64,000 bases of DNA from Clostridium aestuarii (GCF_026735135.1 NZ_JAPQER010000003.1:124001-188000), one strand, 5' to 3'. Positions 1 through 9,708 are shown, numbered from the stretch's first letter. Notes: generated by a model not told the origin, from the sequence alone. Made by a program: numbers and translations.

Positions 1-1
1 G

Positions 2-799
2 TTATATACAAATCAATTTCTTATAATCCATTCCTCAGATAATCCGAGAAAAACTGCTTTGGGAAGAGTTGATGGTGAAAAAATAGTTTCACTTTTATAT
101 AAAGATATGATACCTCTTGGAATTTCTCCAAGAAATGTAGGACAAAGATTTATTATGGAATCGTTGTTTACAAGTGCATCAAAGGCACCACTTGCTATTA
201 TAAAAGGACCAGCAGGTACTGCAAAAACATTATATTCTTTAGCTGTGGGACTTCATAAAATTTTAGAAGAAGGCAGTAGTGAATATAGAAGAATTTTAGT
301 GTGCAGACCTAATGTGTGTATGGATGAAGAAATAGGATATTTACCAGGTACTGAACAAGAAAAAATAGCTCCTTATATGAGACCTATTTTTGATAATTTA
401 GAAATATTAATTGATTCTGATGAAAAGGAAAGATATAAAAACGAAAAGGAACTTAATGACAAAATAAGAGAATTGTTTGATAGAAGAATTATTACTACAG
501 AAGCAGTAGGATTTTTAAGAGGAAGATCCATTGTGAAAAATTGGGTTATAATTGATGAGGCACAAAATTTATCGCCAAAACAAGTAAAAGCAATTATAAC
601 AAGAGTAGGTGAAGGAACTAAATTGGTATTAGTCGGTGACCCAGAACAAATAGATCAGCCTTTCTTGGATTATAGATCTAATGGATTATGCTATGCCTCT
701 GAAAGGATGAAGGGAAGTAAGCTGTGCTATCAAGTAACACTTAAATATGATGAATGTGAAAGATCTGCTCTTGCATATGATGCGTCTAAGAGACTTTAA
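2..799 (+). CDS. PhoH-family ATPase with probable upstream PIN domain (5' partial)
   Basis: C-terminal 265 codons of a PhoH-like ATPase. The reading frame is open from base 2, so the true start lies outside the window and the internal TTG at 59 is not the start. A Walker A motif (GPAGTAKT, about 206-229) and a Walker B motif (VIIDEAQNL, about 545-571) are intact, followed by the PhoH sensor region (LVGDPEQID). Full-length relatives (YlaK type, about 440 aa) carry an N-terminal PIN nuclease domain. Here the missing N-terminus would be that domain, but it cannot be seen. Likely a cytoplasmic RNA-linked ATPase. The family is clear, the physiological role is not. Confidence 0.85.
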   Translation, partial: LYTNQFLIIHSSDNPRKTALGRVDGEKIVSLLYKDMIPLGISPRNVGQRFIMESLFTSASKAPLAIIKGPAGTAKTLYSLAVGLHKILEEGSSEYRRILVCRPNVCMDEEIGYLPGTEQEKIAPYMRPIFDNLEILIDSDEKERYKNEKELNDKIRELFDRRIITTEAVGFLRGRSIVKNWVIIDEAQNLSPKQVKAIITRVGEGTKLVLVGDPEQIDQPFLDYRSNGLCYASERMKGSKLCYQVTLKYDECERSALAYDASKRL

Positions 800-825
800 G
801 AAAAGTGCGTAGCACTTTTCTTAAA
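795..825 (+). terminator. 14-bp hairpin after the PhoH gene
   Basis: An inverted repeat overlaps the stop codon. It has a 14-bp stem with a 3-nt GTA loop around the core AAAAGTGC/GCACTTTT and A/T-rich outer arms. It probably ends the PhoH transcript. The same core recurs near 15009, 39188 and 43275. Confidence 0.6.
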
Positions 826-944
826 TTATGAATGTTTTTCATTTTTGCATATAAATTCTATTTAAAAAAAGTTATCTTTGTTGTAAAATATAATTTGGAG
901 TATGTTTTACTATAAAGATAGGTATATAGAAGGATGATAATTAT

Positions 945-1949
945 ATGATGAAAAAGAAGAAAACAAGAAAAAAGAAGCTTTCTTTTAAAACATTTGTAGC
1001 TTTTATAGTATTTGAAATAGTATTTACAGGAATTACAGGACCATTTATGCTTTATTATGGACCTTTCCAAAATGCTAGAGATACTATAGTAGGAGCAGCA
1101 ATGACAACTATGAGTCACCAATGGATTGCTACTGCATTTTTATCTGATGAACGTATAGCTGAAATTCAAAATAAAAATAAAGTAGATACTGTTATTCAAG
1201 AAGGTACTGAAGAGGTAGTGAAAATTAATAAAAAGAATGATAACAGCATTGAGAGATTTGACATAGAAGGTAGAAAATTTAAAGGCTATATGTTAATAAT
1301 ACATGATCCTACTAGAGTGAAGGTAGGATATAGTAATAAGCTAGGAGTAAGAGGAGAAACTACAAGTCAAATAGCTAAGCGAAATAATGCTGTTGCAGCT
1401 GTGAATGGAGGAGCCTTTACAGATAGATCTCCTAGTGGAAAGATATGGGCAGGAAATGGTGGTTATGCACAAGGCATAATAATATCAAATGGTAAAGTTA
1501 TTCATAATGATTATAAGAATGAAAATAAAAAACATGAAGTAAGAGCAATTACTAAGGATGGAATTTTATTAGTAGGATATCATAGTGTAAAGGAATTAAA
1601 AGAAAAAAATGTTATGGAAGCAATTTCTTTTAATCATACAATGATAGTAAATGGAAGAAAACTTATTAGAAGCGGAGATGGCGGTGGTGGAGTATCTGCA
1701 AGAACTGCTATTGGTCAAAAAAAAGATGGTAGTATAATACTTCTAGTTATTGATGGTAGACAAGCTAGTAGTATAGGTGCAACATATAGAGAGGTACAAG
1801 ACATAATGTATGAATATGGTGCATATAATGCTGCTAATTTAGATGGTGGATCATCATCTACTATGTATTATGAAGGTAAGGTTATTAATAATCCATGTGA
1901 TGCATTAGGAGAAAGATCAATACCTACAACCATATATGTTGAACCTTAA
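945..1949 (+). CDS. Membrane-anchored phosphodiester glycosidase (NAGPA-domain) protein
   Basis: 334 aa. A lysine-rich N-terminus is followed by one membrane segment (about residues 12-32), which points to an extracytoplasmic enzyme. The C-terminal two thirds match the NAGPA / phosphodiester glycosidase fold (often named exopolysaccharide biosynthesis protein): VNGGAF near the middle and NLDGGSSSTMYYEG near the end are the family signatures. AAGG precedes the ATG. The next gene follows within 14 bases of the stop codon, so the two are co-transcribed. Relatives remove sugar-1-phosphate caps or act on cell-surface glycans. The substrate here is unknown. Confidence 0.8.
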   Translation: MMKKKKTRKKKLSFKTFVAFIVFEIVFTGITGPFMLYYGPFQNARDTIVGAAMTTMSHQWIATAFLSDERIAEIQNKNKVDTVIQEGTEEVVKINKKNDNSIERFDIEGRKFKGYMLIIHDPTRVKVGYSNKLGVRGETTSQIAKRNNAVAAVNGGAFTDRSPSGKIWAGNGGYAQGIIISNGKVIHNDYKNENKKHEVRAITKDGILLVGYHSVKELKEKNVMEAISFNHTMIVNGRKLIRSGDGGGGVSARTAIGQKKDGSIILLVIDGRQASSIGATYREVQDIMYEYGAYNAANLDGGSSSTMYYEGKVINNPCDALGERSIPTTIYVEP

Positions 1950-1962
1950 AGGAGAGAAACAA

Positions 1963-3033
1963 ATGAGAGTTTTGAAAAGAATAGTAATATGGATATTTAT
2001 ATCGTTAATTATGCAAGTATCTGTTTTAACTTATGTTGATAAGTATCTGTTTGCTGCAGAAGATGTAACTGCTATAGTTTCTAAGAAGGTTACTGAAAAA
2101 AATAAAGAAGAAGATAGTAATGTAATGATATTTGTTCCTGAAGATGTTGAACACACAGCATTATCCTTTGATGGTGGATACATTTCATATTATAAAGATG
2201 ATATGTTAAAAGTAGTAGATACTAATACAGGAGAAGAGAGAAGTATCGAGCTTGAGGACAAGCTAAAAGTATCTTATTATAAATGGGCACCAGATAGAGA
2301 TATAATGCTTATGGCAGTAAAAAAAGAATATAATAGTAGTGCAAAATACGTATTTTATTCTTATGATGCAGAAAGAAATAAAAATACTAAGCTTCAAACA
2401 AAGGAAGGTAATGAAACTTCAATACGTACAGAAAAGAAATCAGAAGTTGATGATATAGAATTAACACCTTTTACGAATATGATTTATGTTAAGGTTTCTT
2501 TGAAAGGTGGAAGAAGTGGTATATATAGTATTAATGTTATGAAGCGAATAAATAAGGTTGATTCGAAGGCTTATTTTATAGATGATATGGTAATATTACC
2601 TAATGATGATAGAATTGCTTATGGGTCATATGCTAGAAATGAAATATACATAACACGTAAAAATAAACCTATTACAATAGATGGAGTTAATCATTTAAGT
2701 CTTATATCAGCAGATGGAGAAGATAGGATTTATTTAGGAGAGCTTGAAGATGACAAGGTAAATAAGGTTGCCAAAATAAAAAGTATATACTATGGTAAAG
2801 CAGAACAAGATACAGCTGAATGGGAAAAAATACATTTATCTGAACCGATAAATAAAAAAGATATTTGTATATCTACAGAAGGAAAAATTTATGTTAATGA
2901 TAATTTGAAAGGCATTGTAACAGAAGTTAATTCTAAAAAGGAAACAGAGTATAAAGGATTATTTATGCAAATGTATGATGGGGGTATAGCATCTGTTAGC
3001 AATGGAAAACTTGTAAAAACAACACTAAAATAA
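1963..3033 (+). CDS. Secreted or membrane-anchored beta-propeller-like protein
   Basis: 356 aa from the ATG at 1963, which has a good AAAGGAGAG site at 1948-1956. An in-frame ATG at 1936 lies inside the upstream gene and lacks such a site. An N-terminal hydrophobic segment (residues 6-27) is followed by a soluble domain rich in short beta-strand repeats (ALSFDGGYISYY, YYKWAPDRDIML) that resembles a WD40 / dipeptidyl-peptidase-IV N-terminal propeller. No catalytic motif is visible. It forms an operon with the phosphodiester glycosidase and ends at a strong terminator, so a shared envelope role is inferred. Confidence 0.65.
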   Translation: MRVLKRIVIWIFISLIMQVSVLTYVDKYLFAAEDVTAIVSKKVTEKNKEEDSNVMIFVPEDVEHTALSFDGGYISYYKDDMLKVVDTNTGEERSIELEDKLKVSYYKWAPDRDIMLMAVKKEYNSSAKYVFYSYDAERNKNTKLQTKEGNETSIRTEKKSEVDDIELTPFTNMIYVKVSLKGGRSGIYSINVMKRINKVDSKAYFIDDMVILPNDDRIAYGSYARNEIYITRKNKPITIDGVNHLSLISADGEDRIYLGELEDDKVNKVAKIKSIYYGKAEQDTAEWEKIHLSEPINKKDICISTEGKIYVNDNLKGIVTEVNSKKETEYKGLFMQMYDGGIASVSNGKLVKTTLK

Positions 3034-3066
3034 AAGTTTACACGATTTTATCGTGCAAACTTTTTT
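3032..3066 (+). terminator. Intrinsic terminator
   Basis: A hairpin of AAAAGTTTACACGA paired with TCGTGCAAACTTTT (one mismatch), followed by a T run. It overlaps the stop of the preceding gene. Confidence 0.9.
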
Positions 3067-3118
3067 AATGTATTACAGTTTGGTATAATGTAGATATTAA
3101 TTATTTAGGAGGAAGACA

Positions 3119-3757
3119 ATGTTTAGAAATTTCGATATATTACAGACTATTTTTGTTATTCCAGGAATATTGATGGGATTTACTTTCCATGAATATGCCC
3201 ATGCATGGGTGGCAGATAGACTGGGAGATAAAACTCCTAAGTTTCAAGGGAGGCTTACTTTAAACCCAATTACACATATAGATCCAATAGGTTTTTTGAT
3301 GATTTTATTTGTGGGATTTGGATGGGCAAAGCCCGTACAAACTAATCCAAGTGCTTTTAAAAATTATTATAAAGATGATTTGAAAGTATCTATTGTAGGA
3401 GTAGTAGGAAATTTATTTGTTGCATTAGTATTTTCTATTATATTTGCAATAATTATTAAATATCCAATTGTAAATGGTAGTTTATCTTATATATTAAAAC
3501 AAATATGTTTACAAGCTATTTATATAAATTGTTTATTGGTTGTGTTTAATTTAATACCACTTCCAGGATTAGATGGGTTTCATGTACTCAGAGACTTATT
3601 TCCTAAATTTTTTTATAATATTGCAGGAACTATTTATAGATATCAAATGTTAATATTGCTTATATTTATAATGAGTCCTGTTGCAAAGTGGGTTATTTAT
3701 CCACCAACTAATTTACTTTTTGAATTTTTCTACAAGATAATAGCGTTAATAGTATAG
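3119..3757 (+). CDS. Site-2 protease family protein (peptidase M50)
   Basis: 212-aa polytopic membrane protein. The zinc-protease motif HEYAH (HExxH) lies at about residues 25-29 within the first membrane region, and the second metal-site motif (NLIPLPGLDG) lies near residue 145. The length fits the short rhomboid-like M50 group found in Firmicutes. AGGAGG lies 5-6 bases before the ATG. It is probably a single gene, since a terminator lies upstream and about 125 bases separate it from trmB. The substrate cannot be deduced. Confidence 0.88.
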   Translation: MFRNFDILQTIFVIPGILMGFTFHEYAHAWVADRLGDKTPKFQGRLTLNPITHIDPIGFLMILFVGFGWAKPVQTNPSAFKNYYKDDLKVSIVGVVGNLFVALVFSIIFAIIIKYPIVNGSLSYILKQICLQAIYINCLLVVFNLIPLPGLDGFHVLRDLFPKFFYNIAGTIYRYQMLILLIFIMSPVAKWVIYPPTNLLFEFFYKIIALIV

Positions 3758-3883
3758 GAATACTTATTACGATATAGCTGTAAGGGTTAGAGATTAGTTG
3801 AAATTATTCAGAAATTAGTGATGGATGGGATAAAAATGATGATTAAAGATAGTTAAAATGGTTACTACCAAGGAGGAGAATAA

Positions 3884-4528
3884 ATGAGATTAAGAAAAAA
3901 ATGGTGGGCAAGACCAGAGTTAGAGGCAAGTCCAGTATTTAAATCATTAGATGAATCAAAAGAACTAAAAGGAAAATGGAATGAGGAATTCAAAAATAAT
4001 AATGATATATATTTAGAACTAGGATGTGGAAGAGGAGGATTTGCTGCACAGGTAGCACAAAGATATCCTGATAAGAACTTAGTATCAATTGATCTTAAGG
4101 ATGAGATACTAGTTTTTGCACTTAGAAAATTAAATGAAGTGGAAGTTGAGAATGCAAGACTTATTGCTATGAATATAACAGGTATTTGTGAGATTTTTGA
4201 CAAAAATGAAATAAGTAGAATATTTATAAATTTTTGTAATCCTTGGCCAAAAGATAGACATAAAAAAAGAAGACTTACTCATACTAAATTTTTAACAGAG
4301 TATAAAAAGTTCATAAAGCATGGAACTGAAATCCATTTTAAAACAGATGATTTAGAATTATTTGAAGAATCTTTTGAGTATTTTGAAGAAAGTGGATTTG
4401 AAATTCTGTATAAAACTTATGATTTACATAATAGTGATAATGCGGAAGAAAATATGATGACAGAATATGAAAGCAAATTTAAAGAAAACGGAATACAAAG
4501 TAAATTTTTAATTGCAAAACTTAAATAA
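3884..4528 (+). CDS. trmB: tRNA (guanine-N7-)-methyltransferase
   Basis: 214 aa, the full family length. The SAM-binding motif I (LELGCGRGG) lies at about residues 44-52. The TrmB signature [12 protein letters not shown] lies in the middle, followed by the HFKTDD motif. It methylates G46 in the variable loop of tRNAs. AAGGAGGAG precedes the ATG, and a strong terminator follows the stop codon. Confidence 0.95.
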   Translation: MRLRKKWWARPELEASPVFKSLDESKELKGKWNEEFKNNNDIYLELGCGRGGFAAQVAQRYPDKNLVSIDLKDEILVFALRKLNEVEVENARLIAMNITGICEIFDKNEISRIFINFCNPWPKDRHKKRRLTHTKFLTEYKKFIKHGTEIHFKTDDLELFEESFEYFEESGFEILYKTYDLHNSDNAEENMMTEYESKFKENGIQSKFLIAKLK

Positions 4529-4536
4529 TGATACAT

Positions 4537-4590
4537 AAAAAGTCATCAATAAATTTTACTCGGTTTGTAAGATTTATTGGTGACTTTTTA
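4537..4590 (+). terminator. Intrinsic terminator after trmB
   Basis: A long stem: AAAAAGTCA-CAATAAAT pairs with ATTTATTGGTGACTTTTT, with a T tail and one bulge. Confidence 0.85.
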
Positions 4591-4789
4591 ATTTAAAGAG
4601 TTTGTTAATAATATAACACATACTGCTGCTAAAATATAAAATATTGTTAAAAATGTAACGAAAATCAATGAAAGTGTTATGATATATAAATGTTTTGAAA
4701 AATAAAACAGCATATATTAAAAATATTACTAAAAACAGTGTCATATATATCATGTGGATGCATATTATATAGTAGTGGAGGTGTTAAGA

Positions 4790-5044
4790 ATGATGTATGG
4801 AAATTTAGAACTTGAACATGTTATAACTGATGTTGAAGAAAATTATAAAGGAAAAATTATAGGATATAAGTTAGAAGATGGAACAGTAATATCAAAATAT
4901 GAAGCTATTCAACTTTCTAAACAAGGAGCTATAGCTGGTGTTACTTTAGAAATGTTAGAAAAAAGAGCAGGCGATTTACAAAGCTTATCGACAGAGGATA
5001 TTAATGTGAATTTATGGAATTTAGATGTGTTAGAGCAAGGTTAA
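4790..5044 (+). CDS. Small DUF3892-like protein
   Basis: 84 aa. The start was placed at the ATG at 4790 because GGAGGTG lies just upstream. The longer frame from 4754 has no ribosome binding site. The centre (GYKLEDGTVISKYEAIQLS) matches the style of DUF3892 proteins, which have a short beta-hairpin followed by a helix with a GxxxGV segment. No enzymatic residues are apparent. It stands alone, with a promoter region upstream and terminators downstream. Family assignment is tentative and function unknown. Confidence 0.6.
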   Translation: MMYGNLELEHVITDVEENYKGKIIGYKLEDGTVISKYEAIQLSKQGAIAGVTLEMLEKRAGDLQSLSTEDINVNLWNLDVLEQG

Positions 5045-5362
5045 TATTTTGTAGCAATTATTATAAATAAATATTAATTTTTTGATTATATAATAATATT
5101 AAAGTTAAAAAGAGGTTATTACCTAAAGAGTTTAGTAATAGCCTATTTTGTTTTGCTATATATCAAATATATATCAAATATATATGATAAAAAGTAATAA
5201 ACAGTGTAAAAACCAATGCTGCTAATTAGATGGCATTGGCTTTTTATATGCAATAATATATAATAAAATCATGTTGTGATTACAGTATAATATAGGCTCT
5301 AGTGGTGAATTTGTTATAATTAAGTGGCTATATATTTTCAAATAGAGGAGAGGGTGGGGGGA
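5045..5362. other. Intergenic region with two terminator-like hairpins
   Basis: No gene seen. It contains an imperfect hairpin at 5113-5144 (AGGTTATTAC/GTAATAGCCT), a direct TATCAAATATA duplication near 5160-5182, a second hairpin at 5208-5246 (AAACCAATGC/GCATTGGC with a T run), and the leader of the GGDEF gene. Confidence 0.6.
5208..5246 (+). terminator. Intrinsic terminator
   Basis: AACCAATGC pairs with GCATTGGC(T)T, followed by TTTTT. It is the better of the two hairpins in this gap. Confidence 0.7.
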
Positions 5363-7108
5363 ATGAAAAGGAATTTGAAACAATTTTTAATTGGTGCAAT
5401 AGTTCTTTTTATTATTTTTTATGCAGTATATATTCTAGTGAATTTTAAAAGTTTAGGAAAAAATAATATAAAAGCAGTAAATGGAATAGTTGATTTAAAA
5501 AAATGGGTTTTTAATAAAGATGGAAGAGTAAATCTAAATGGGCAGTGGGAGATATATTATCAAGAATTTTTAGAACCATCAGAAATAAAAAACAGAAATC
5601 CAAAATCATATTTTATTATACCAGGAAAATTAAAGGAACAATTAAATGGAGAAACTAAGGGGTACATGACACTACATTTAAAAGTACTGGTTCCACAAAA
5701 CAAACAAGTTTATGGATTAAAAATAGATAGCATGTTAACTTCATCAAAGATTTGGATAAATGGAATTTATCAAGGTGGACATGGTAAAATTGGAAGAAAT
5801 ATAAAAGAAGAGAAAGCTATATTCTTACCGAGTTATTCTTATTTTACAGCAGAAGATGGCATTATCGATATTGTTATTCAAACTTCTAATTATAGAAGTG
5901 TTAATCCAATTATTAGAGCAATAAAATTTGGAACAAAAAATCAGATTATGAAACAAGGTTTTATAAGTTTAGCAATAGATTTATTTATTGCTGGAAACTT
6001 GTTTATAATGATATTATATCATTTTGTATTATATATTCTACGTAGAAAGAAAAAATCTTTTTTATATTTTGCATTATTATGTCTATTAATCGAATTAAGG
6101 TGTCTCATTTTAAATGAACGTATTTTGGTACAAGCTTATCCTAATATGCCTTATGAAGTATTAAGTAAAATAGCAGCAATTACATATTACTTATGGGTCC
6201 CTGTGTTTATATTATTTCTAAAAGAAAATTTTAAAAATATATCTTTAAAAATAGTAAATGTTGCGTTGGCATTTGGAAGTGTATTTACAATTATTTGCTT
6301 AACAACTAGTGGAGAATTTTATGACCGTCTAGGAATTTTAGGACAAATAATTTTACTTGGGATAGTAATATATTTATTGAAATTTTTAATATCAGAGGTG
6401 AAGAATGGCAATATTGATGCTAAGATATCGTTAGCTGCATTTTTGATTTTATGTATTACAGGAATTAATGATATTATGTTAAACAATGGTACAGTTAGTA
6501 CTATATATGTGTATCAAATAGGAATGTTTATATTTGTGTTTTTAGAAGCATATATGTTGGCTTTAGATTTTTCTAATGGTTTCGATTGTTTAGAAAGATT
6601 ATCAGAAGAAAATCGAAAAATATATGAAAAATCTATTCGAGATAGTTTAACTCAATTATATAATCATAGTCATATTGAAGAAATATTAAAAACCTATATT
6701 GAAAATTATAAGGAAAATGGAACAATATTTTCAGTATTAATGATGGATATTGATCATTTTAAAATGATTAACGATACTTATGGACATCCAGTTGGAGATA
6801 AAGTTTTGATTGGAATTAGTAAATCGCTTAAAGAAATAACAAGAGGAGATGGTTATGTTGGAAGATATGGAGGTGAAGAATTTTTGATTGTGATTCCTAA
6901 TACACAAAAGACAGTAGCTAAAAATATTGCTACAAGAATAAATGAAAATATACAATCTATTGTATGGAAATATGATAAATTAAAAGTAACTGTTAGTATA
7001 GGAGTATATGAAAATAGAAAATATAGTAAAGAAGAATGTATGGAAATTACAGATGGCTTGCTGTATTTGGCTAAAAGAAATGGAAGAAATCGTATAGAAT
7101 TCCAATAG
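5363..7108 (+). CDS. 7TM-DISM sensor diguanylate cyclase
   Basis: 581 aa from the ATG at 5363, which follows a purine-rich GGGGGG site. The in-frame GTG at 5324 has none. Order of domains: an N-terminal membrane anchor; an extracytoplasmic carbohydrate-binding-like beta domain (GQWEIYY, IWINGIYQGGHG), as in 7TMR-DISM proteins; about seven membrane helices (residues ~200-400); then a GGDEF domain with intact active site GRYGGEEF and the DSLTQLYN start motif. The RxxD product-inhibition site is degenerate (RGDG five residues before GGEEF). It should make c-di-GMP in response to an external ligand. Three HD-GYP proteins in the window could degrade c-di-GMP. Confidence 0.85.
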   Translation: MKRNLKQFLIGAIVLFIIFYAVYILVNFKSLGKNNIKAVNGIVDLKKWVFNKDGRVNLNGQWEIYYQEFLEPSEIKNRNPKSYFIIPGKLKEQLNGETKGYMTLHLKVLVPQNKQVYGLKIDSMLTSSKIWINGIYQGGHGKIGRNIKEEKAIFLPSYSYFTAEDGIIDIVIQTSNYRSVNPIIRAIKFGTKNQIMKQGFISLAIDLFIAGNLFIMILYHFVLYILRRKKKSFLYFALLCLLIELRCLILNERILVQAYPNMPYEVLSKIAAITYYLWVPVFILFLKENFKNISLKIVNVALAFGSVFTIICLTTSGEFYDRLGILGQIILLGIVIYLLKFLISEVKNGNIDAKISLAAFLILCITGINDIMLNNGTVSTIYVYQIGMFIFVFLEAYMLALDFSNGFDCLERLSEENRKIYEKSIRDSLTQLYNHSHIEEILKTYIENYKENGTIFSVLMMDIDHFKMINDTYGHPVGDKVLIGISKSLKEITRGDGYVGRYGGEEFLIVIPNTQKTVAKNIATRINENIQSIVWKYDKLKVTVSIGVYENRKYSKEECMEITDGLLYLAKRNGRNRIEFQ

Positions 7109-7171
7109 AAAATATAGATTATTTCTAAAGCTAAGATGATATATTTTTAGTTTTATTAGGAGGAGAAGTAT

Positions 7172-7423
7172 ATGAAAAAAATTGCTGTAATTAGTGCCAT
7201 TTTAGAAGAACCTAAAAAATGTCAGAAGGAATTCAATGATATAGTAACTGGTTTTAAAGGGATTATTAGAGGAAGAATGGGAATACCTTTTGAAGAAGAA
7301 GGAATATCAGTAATTGCAATTACTGTTATTGGTGATTTAAATGAAATAAATAGTCTTACGGGTAAGTTAGGTAACATTGAACATGTTTTAGTAAAAACAT
7401 CTATATCAAAGAAAGAGATTTAG
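7172..7423 (+). CDS. TM1266-family putative regulator of iron-only hydrogenase system
   Basis: 83 aa with a ferredoxin-like ACT/NikR-C-type alpha-beta fold (KKIAVISAILE, GIIRGRMGIPF, GVISVIAITV-like strands). This family sits next to hydE/hydF in Clostridia and Thermotogae and is annotated as a putative iron-only hydrogenase regulator. AGGAGGAG lies 6 bases before the ATG. The stop codon is 3 bases before the hydE start, so it is the first gene of a tight three-gene operon. The ligand and the mode of control are unknown. Confidence 0.85.
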   Translation: MKKIAVISAILEEPKKCQKEFNDIVTGFKGIIRGRMGIPFEEEGISVIAITVIGDLNEINSLTGKLGNIEHVLVKTSISKKEI

Positions 7424-7426
7424 AAT

Positions 7427-8473
7427 ATGAGAAGAATAATTGATAAATTATATAAGGAAAATTATTTAGATAAAAATGAACTGTTAGATTTAATTAATAA
7501 CATAACAGACAAGGATAAAGCTTATTTAATAAGTAGGGCTCACGAAACAACAATGAAAGTTTATGATAATAAAATTTATCTAAGAGGGTTAATAGAATTT
7601 ACTAATTATTGTAAGAATAATTGCGTTTACTGTGGTATTAGGGCAGCTAACAAAAAAGCTGATAGATATAGACTATCTCTAGAAGAAATTTTAGATGTTT
7701 GCACACAAGGAGATAGATTGGAATATAAAACCTTTGTACTTCAAGGTGGAGAAGATGATTTTTATACAGATGATAAAATTGTAGAAATAATTAAGGAAAT
7801 TAAAAGAAAATTTCCAGAACATGCAGTTACCCTTTCTATAGGAGAAAAATCTTATAATTCTTATAAAAAGTACTATGATGCTGGAGCAGATAGATATCTT
7901 TTAAGACATGAAACAGCATCAAAAGAATTGTATAATAAGCTTCACCCAAAGATGAGTTTTGAAAACAGAATAGAATGTTTGTGGAACTTAAAAAAAATAG
8001 GGTATCAAGTGGGAGCTGGCTTTATGATTGGAGTACCAGGGCAGACTAATGAAGATTACGTTAAGGATTTACATTTCTTAAAAGAACTTGAGCCTCATAT
8101 GGTAGGGATAGGACCTTTCATCTCTCATAAAGACACACCTTTAGCAAATGAACAAAATGGTACAGTTGAGAAAACTATAGTTTTGTTGGCTCTTATTAGA
8201 TTATTTTTACCAGATGTGTTACTTCCTGCAACTACAGCTTTAGGTACTATAGATCCACTAGGAAGAGAAAAAGGGTTAAAAGCTGGTGCGAATGTTGTTA
8301 TGCCTAATTTATCGCCAATGAAGGTGAGAGAAAAATATTCATTGTATGATGGAAAAATATGCACAGGGGATGAAGCAGCGGAGTGTAGAAAATGTATAGA
8401 AGGAAGAATTAATAGAGCAGGTTTTTCACTGGAAATGTCAAGAGGGGATAATATAAAGTGGAGGAGAAAGTAA
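7427..8473 (+). CDS. hydE: [FeFe]-hydrogenase H-cluster radical SAM maturase HydE
   Basis: 348 aa radical SAM enzyme. The iron-sulfur motif CKNNCVYC (CxxxCxxC) lies at about residues 64-71, followed by a TIM-barrel sequence typical of HydE (LQGGEDDFY, GFMIGVPGQT). HydE acts with HydF and HydG to build the di-iron subcluster of the hydrogenase H-cluster. It follows the TM1266 gene by 3 bases, and its 3' end supplies the GGAGGAG ribosome site for hydF. The ATG was chosen because the spacing to the upstream stop is tight. Confidence 0.95.
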   Translation: MRRIIDKLYKENYLDKNELLDLINNITDKDKAYLISRAHETTMKVYDNKIYLRGLIEFTNYCKNNCVYCGIRAANKKADRYRLSLEEILDVCTQGDRLEYKTFVLQGGEDDFYTDDKIVEIIKEIKRKFPEHAVTLSIGEKSYNSYKKYYDAGADRYLLRHETASKELYNKLHPKMSFENRIECLWNLKKIGYQVGAGFMIGVPGQTNEDYVKDLHFLKELEPHMVGIGPFISHKDTPLANEQNGTVEKTIVLLALIRLFLPDVLLPATTALGTIDPLGREKGLKAGANVVMPNLSPMKVREKYSLYDGKICTGDEAAECRKCIEGRINRAGFSLEMSRGDNIKWRRK

Positions 8474-8474
8474 A

Positions 8475-9662
8475 ATGAATAATACACCTAATGGAAACAG
8501 AAAACATATAGCTATTTATGGAAAAAGAAATGTGGGAAAGTCTTCTTTACTAAATGCTATTATTGGACAAGAAATATCTTTGGTATCTTCTGTAAAAGGA
8601 ACTACAACAGATCCTGTAAATAAAGCTATGGAACTTATCCCATTGGGGCCAGTAGTTTTTATAGATACAGCAGGACTGGATGATACAGGAGAATTAGGTG
8701 AACTTAGGGTCAAAAGAAGTCTTAAAATACTTCAAAGAACAGATTTTGCAATTTATGTTATGGATATAAACGATATAGATGAAAAAGCTTATAAAAATAC
8801 TATAAAAAATTTCAAAAAATATAATATACCTTATATGACAGTCATAAATAAGATAGATACTGTTTTAGAAGAAAAACTAGAAGAAATAAAGAATAAATTT
8901 AAGGATATTATTTTTGTATCAGCAAGTAAAGAAGAGAACATTTTATTTTTAAAAGATGAACTTATTAGAAGAATTCAAGAAGATGATAAAGAAATACCTA
9001 TTGTTGGAGATTTGATTCCTTATAATGGTAAGGTTGTCTTAGTAGTACCAATAGATTCTGAAGCTCCAAAAGGAAGAATAATACTTCCACAGGTACAATT
9101 AATTAGAGATTGTTTAGACCATGGAATAAAAAGCTATGTAGTAAGGGATACAGAATTAGAATCAGCACTTGAAGATATTAAGGATGTGGATTTAGTAGTA
9201 ACAGACTCACAAGCTTTTAAGAGAGTAAGTAAAATTGTTCCACAAAATATAAAGTTAACTAGTTTTTCTATGTTGTTGGCTAGAAATAAGGGAGATTTAA
9301 ATATATTTGTAGATGGAATTTCTAAAATAAAAGAATTAGATGAGAATTCAAGAATATTGATATCTGAAAGTTGTACTCATAACCATTCTCATGAGGATAT
9401 AGGAAGAGTAAAAATTCCAAGAATGTTAAGAAAACATACAGGTAAGGATTTGAATTTTGAATTTAAAATGGGGCATGATTTTGCAGAAAATCTAGGTGAG
9501 TATGATCTTGTTATACATTGTGCTTCGTGTATGTTAAATAGAAAGACAATGCTTACAAGAATTGATATGTGTAGAGAAAAAAATGTTAATATAACAAATT
9601 ATGGCGTTTTACTAGCTTATTTAACGGGAATTCTTAATAGAACCTTAGAAATATTTAAATAA
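8475..9662 (+). CDS. hydF: [FeFe]-hydrogenase H-cluster maturation GTPase HydF
   Basis: 395 aa. The N-terminal TrmE-like GTPase domain has G1 (GKRNVGKSS, about residues 14-22), DTAGLDD (G3) and NKID (G4). A dimerisation domain follows. The C-terminal cluster domain has the cluster-binding motifs CTH (SCTHNHSH) and HCASC near the end, matching the CxH...HCxxC pattern of HydF. It is the scaffold and carrier of the di-iron subcluster. It starts one base after the hydE stop. The third maturase, HydG, is not in this window. Confidence 0.95.
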   Translation: MNNTPNGNRKHIAIYGKRNVGKSSLLNAIIGQEISLVSSVKGTTTDPVNKAMELIPLGPVVFIDTAGLDDTGELGELRVKRSLKILQRTDFAIYVMDINDIDEKAYKNTIKNFKKYNIPYMTVINKIDTVLEEKLEEIKNKFKDIIFVSASKEENILFLKDELIRRIQEDDKEIPIVGDLIPYNGKVVLVVPIDSEAPKGRIILPQVQLIRDCLDHGIKSYVVRDTELESALEDIKDVDLVVTDSQAFKRVSKIVPQNIKLTSFSMLLARNKGDLNIFVDGISKIKELDENSRILISESCTHNHSHEDIGRVKIPRMLRKHTGKDLNFEFKMGHDFAENLGEYDLVIHCASCMLNRKTMLTRIDMCREKNVNITNYGVLLAYLTGILNRTLEIFK

Positions 9663-9673
9663 GTTAATCTGAT

Positions 9674-9708
9674 TCAAACACTCCTTTGGGGGTGTTTTTG
9701 ATTTTTTT
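9674..9708 (+). terminator. Intrinsic terminator of the hydEF operon
   Basis: AAACACTCC pairs with GGGGTGTTT across a TTTG loop, followed by TTTGATTTTTTT. Confidence 0.85.

Noticed and set aside
858-1121. 87-codon frame on the minus strand
   Set aside because: It is antisense to the phosphodiester glycosidase start region, has low-complexity Tyr/Ser/Cys-rich composition and no ribosome site.
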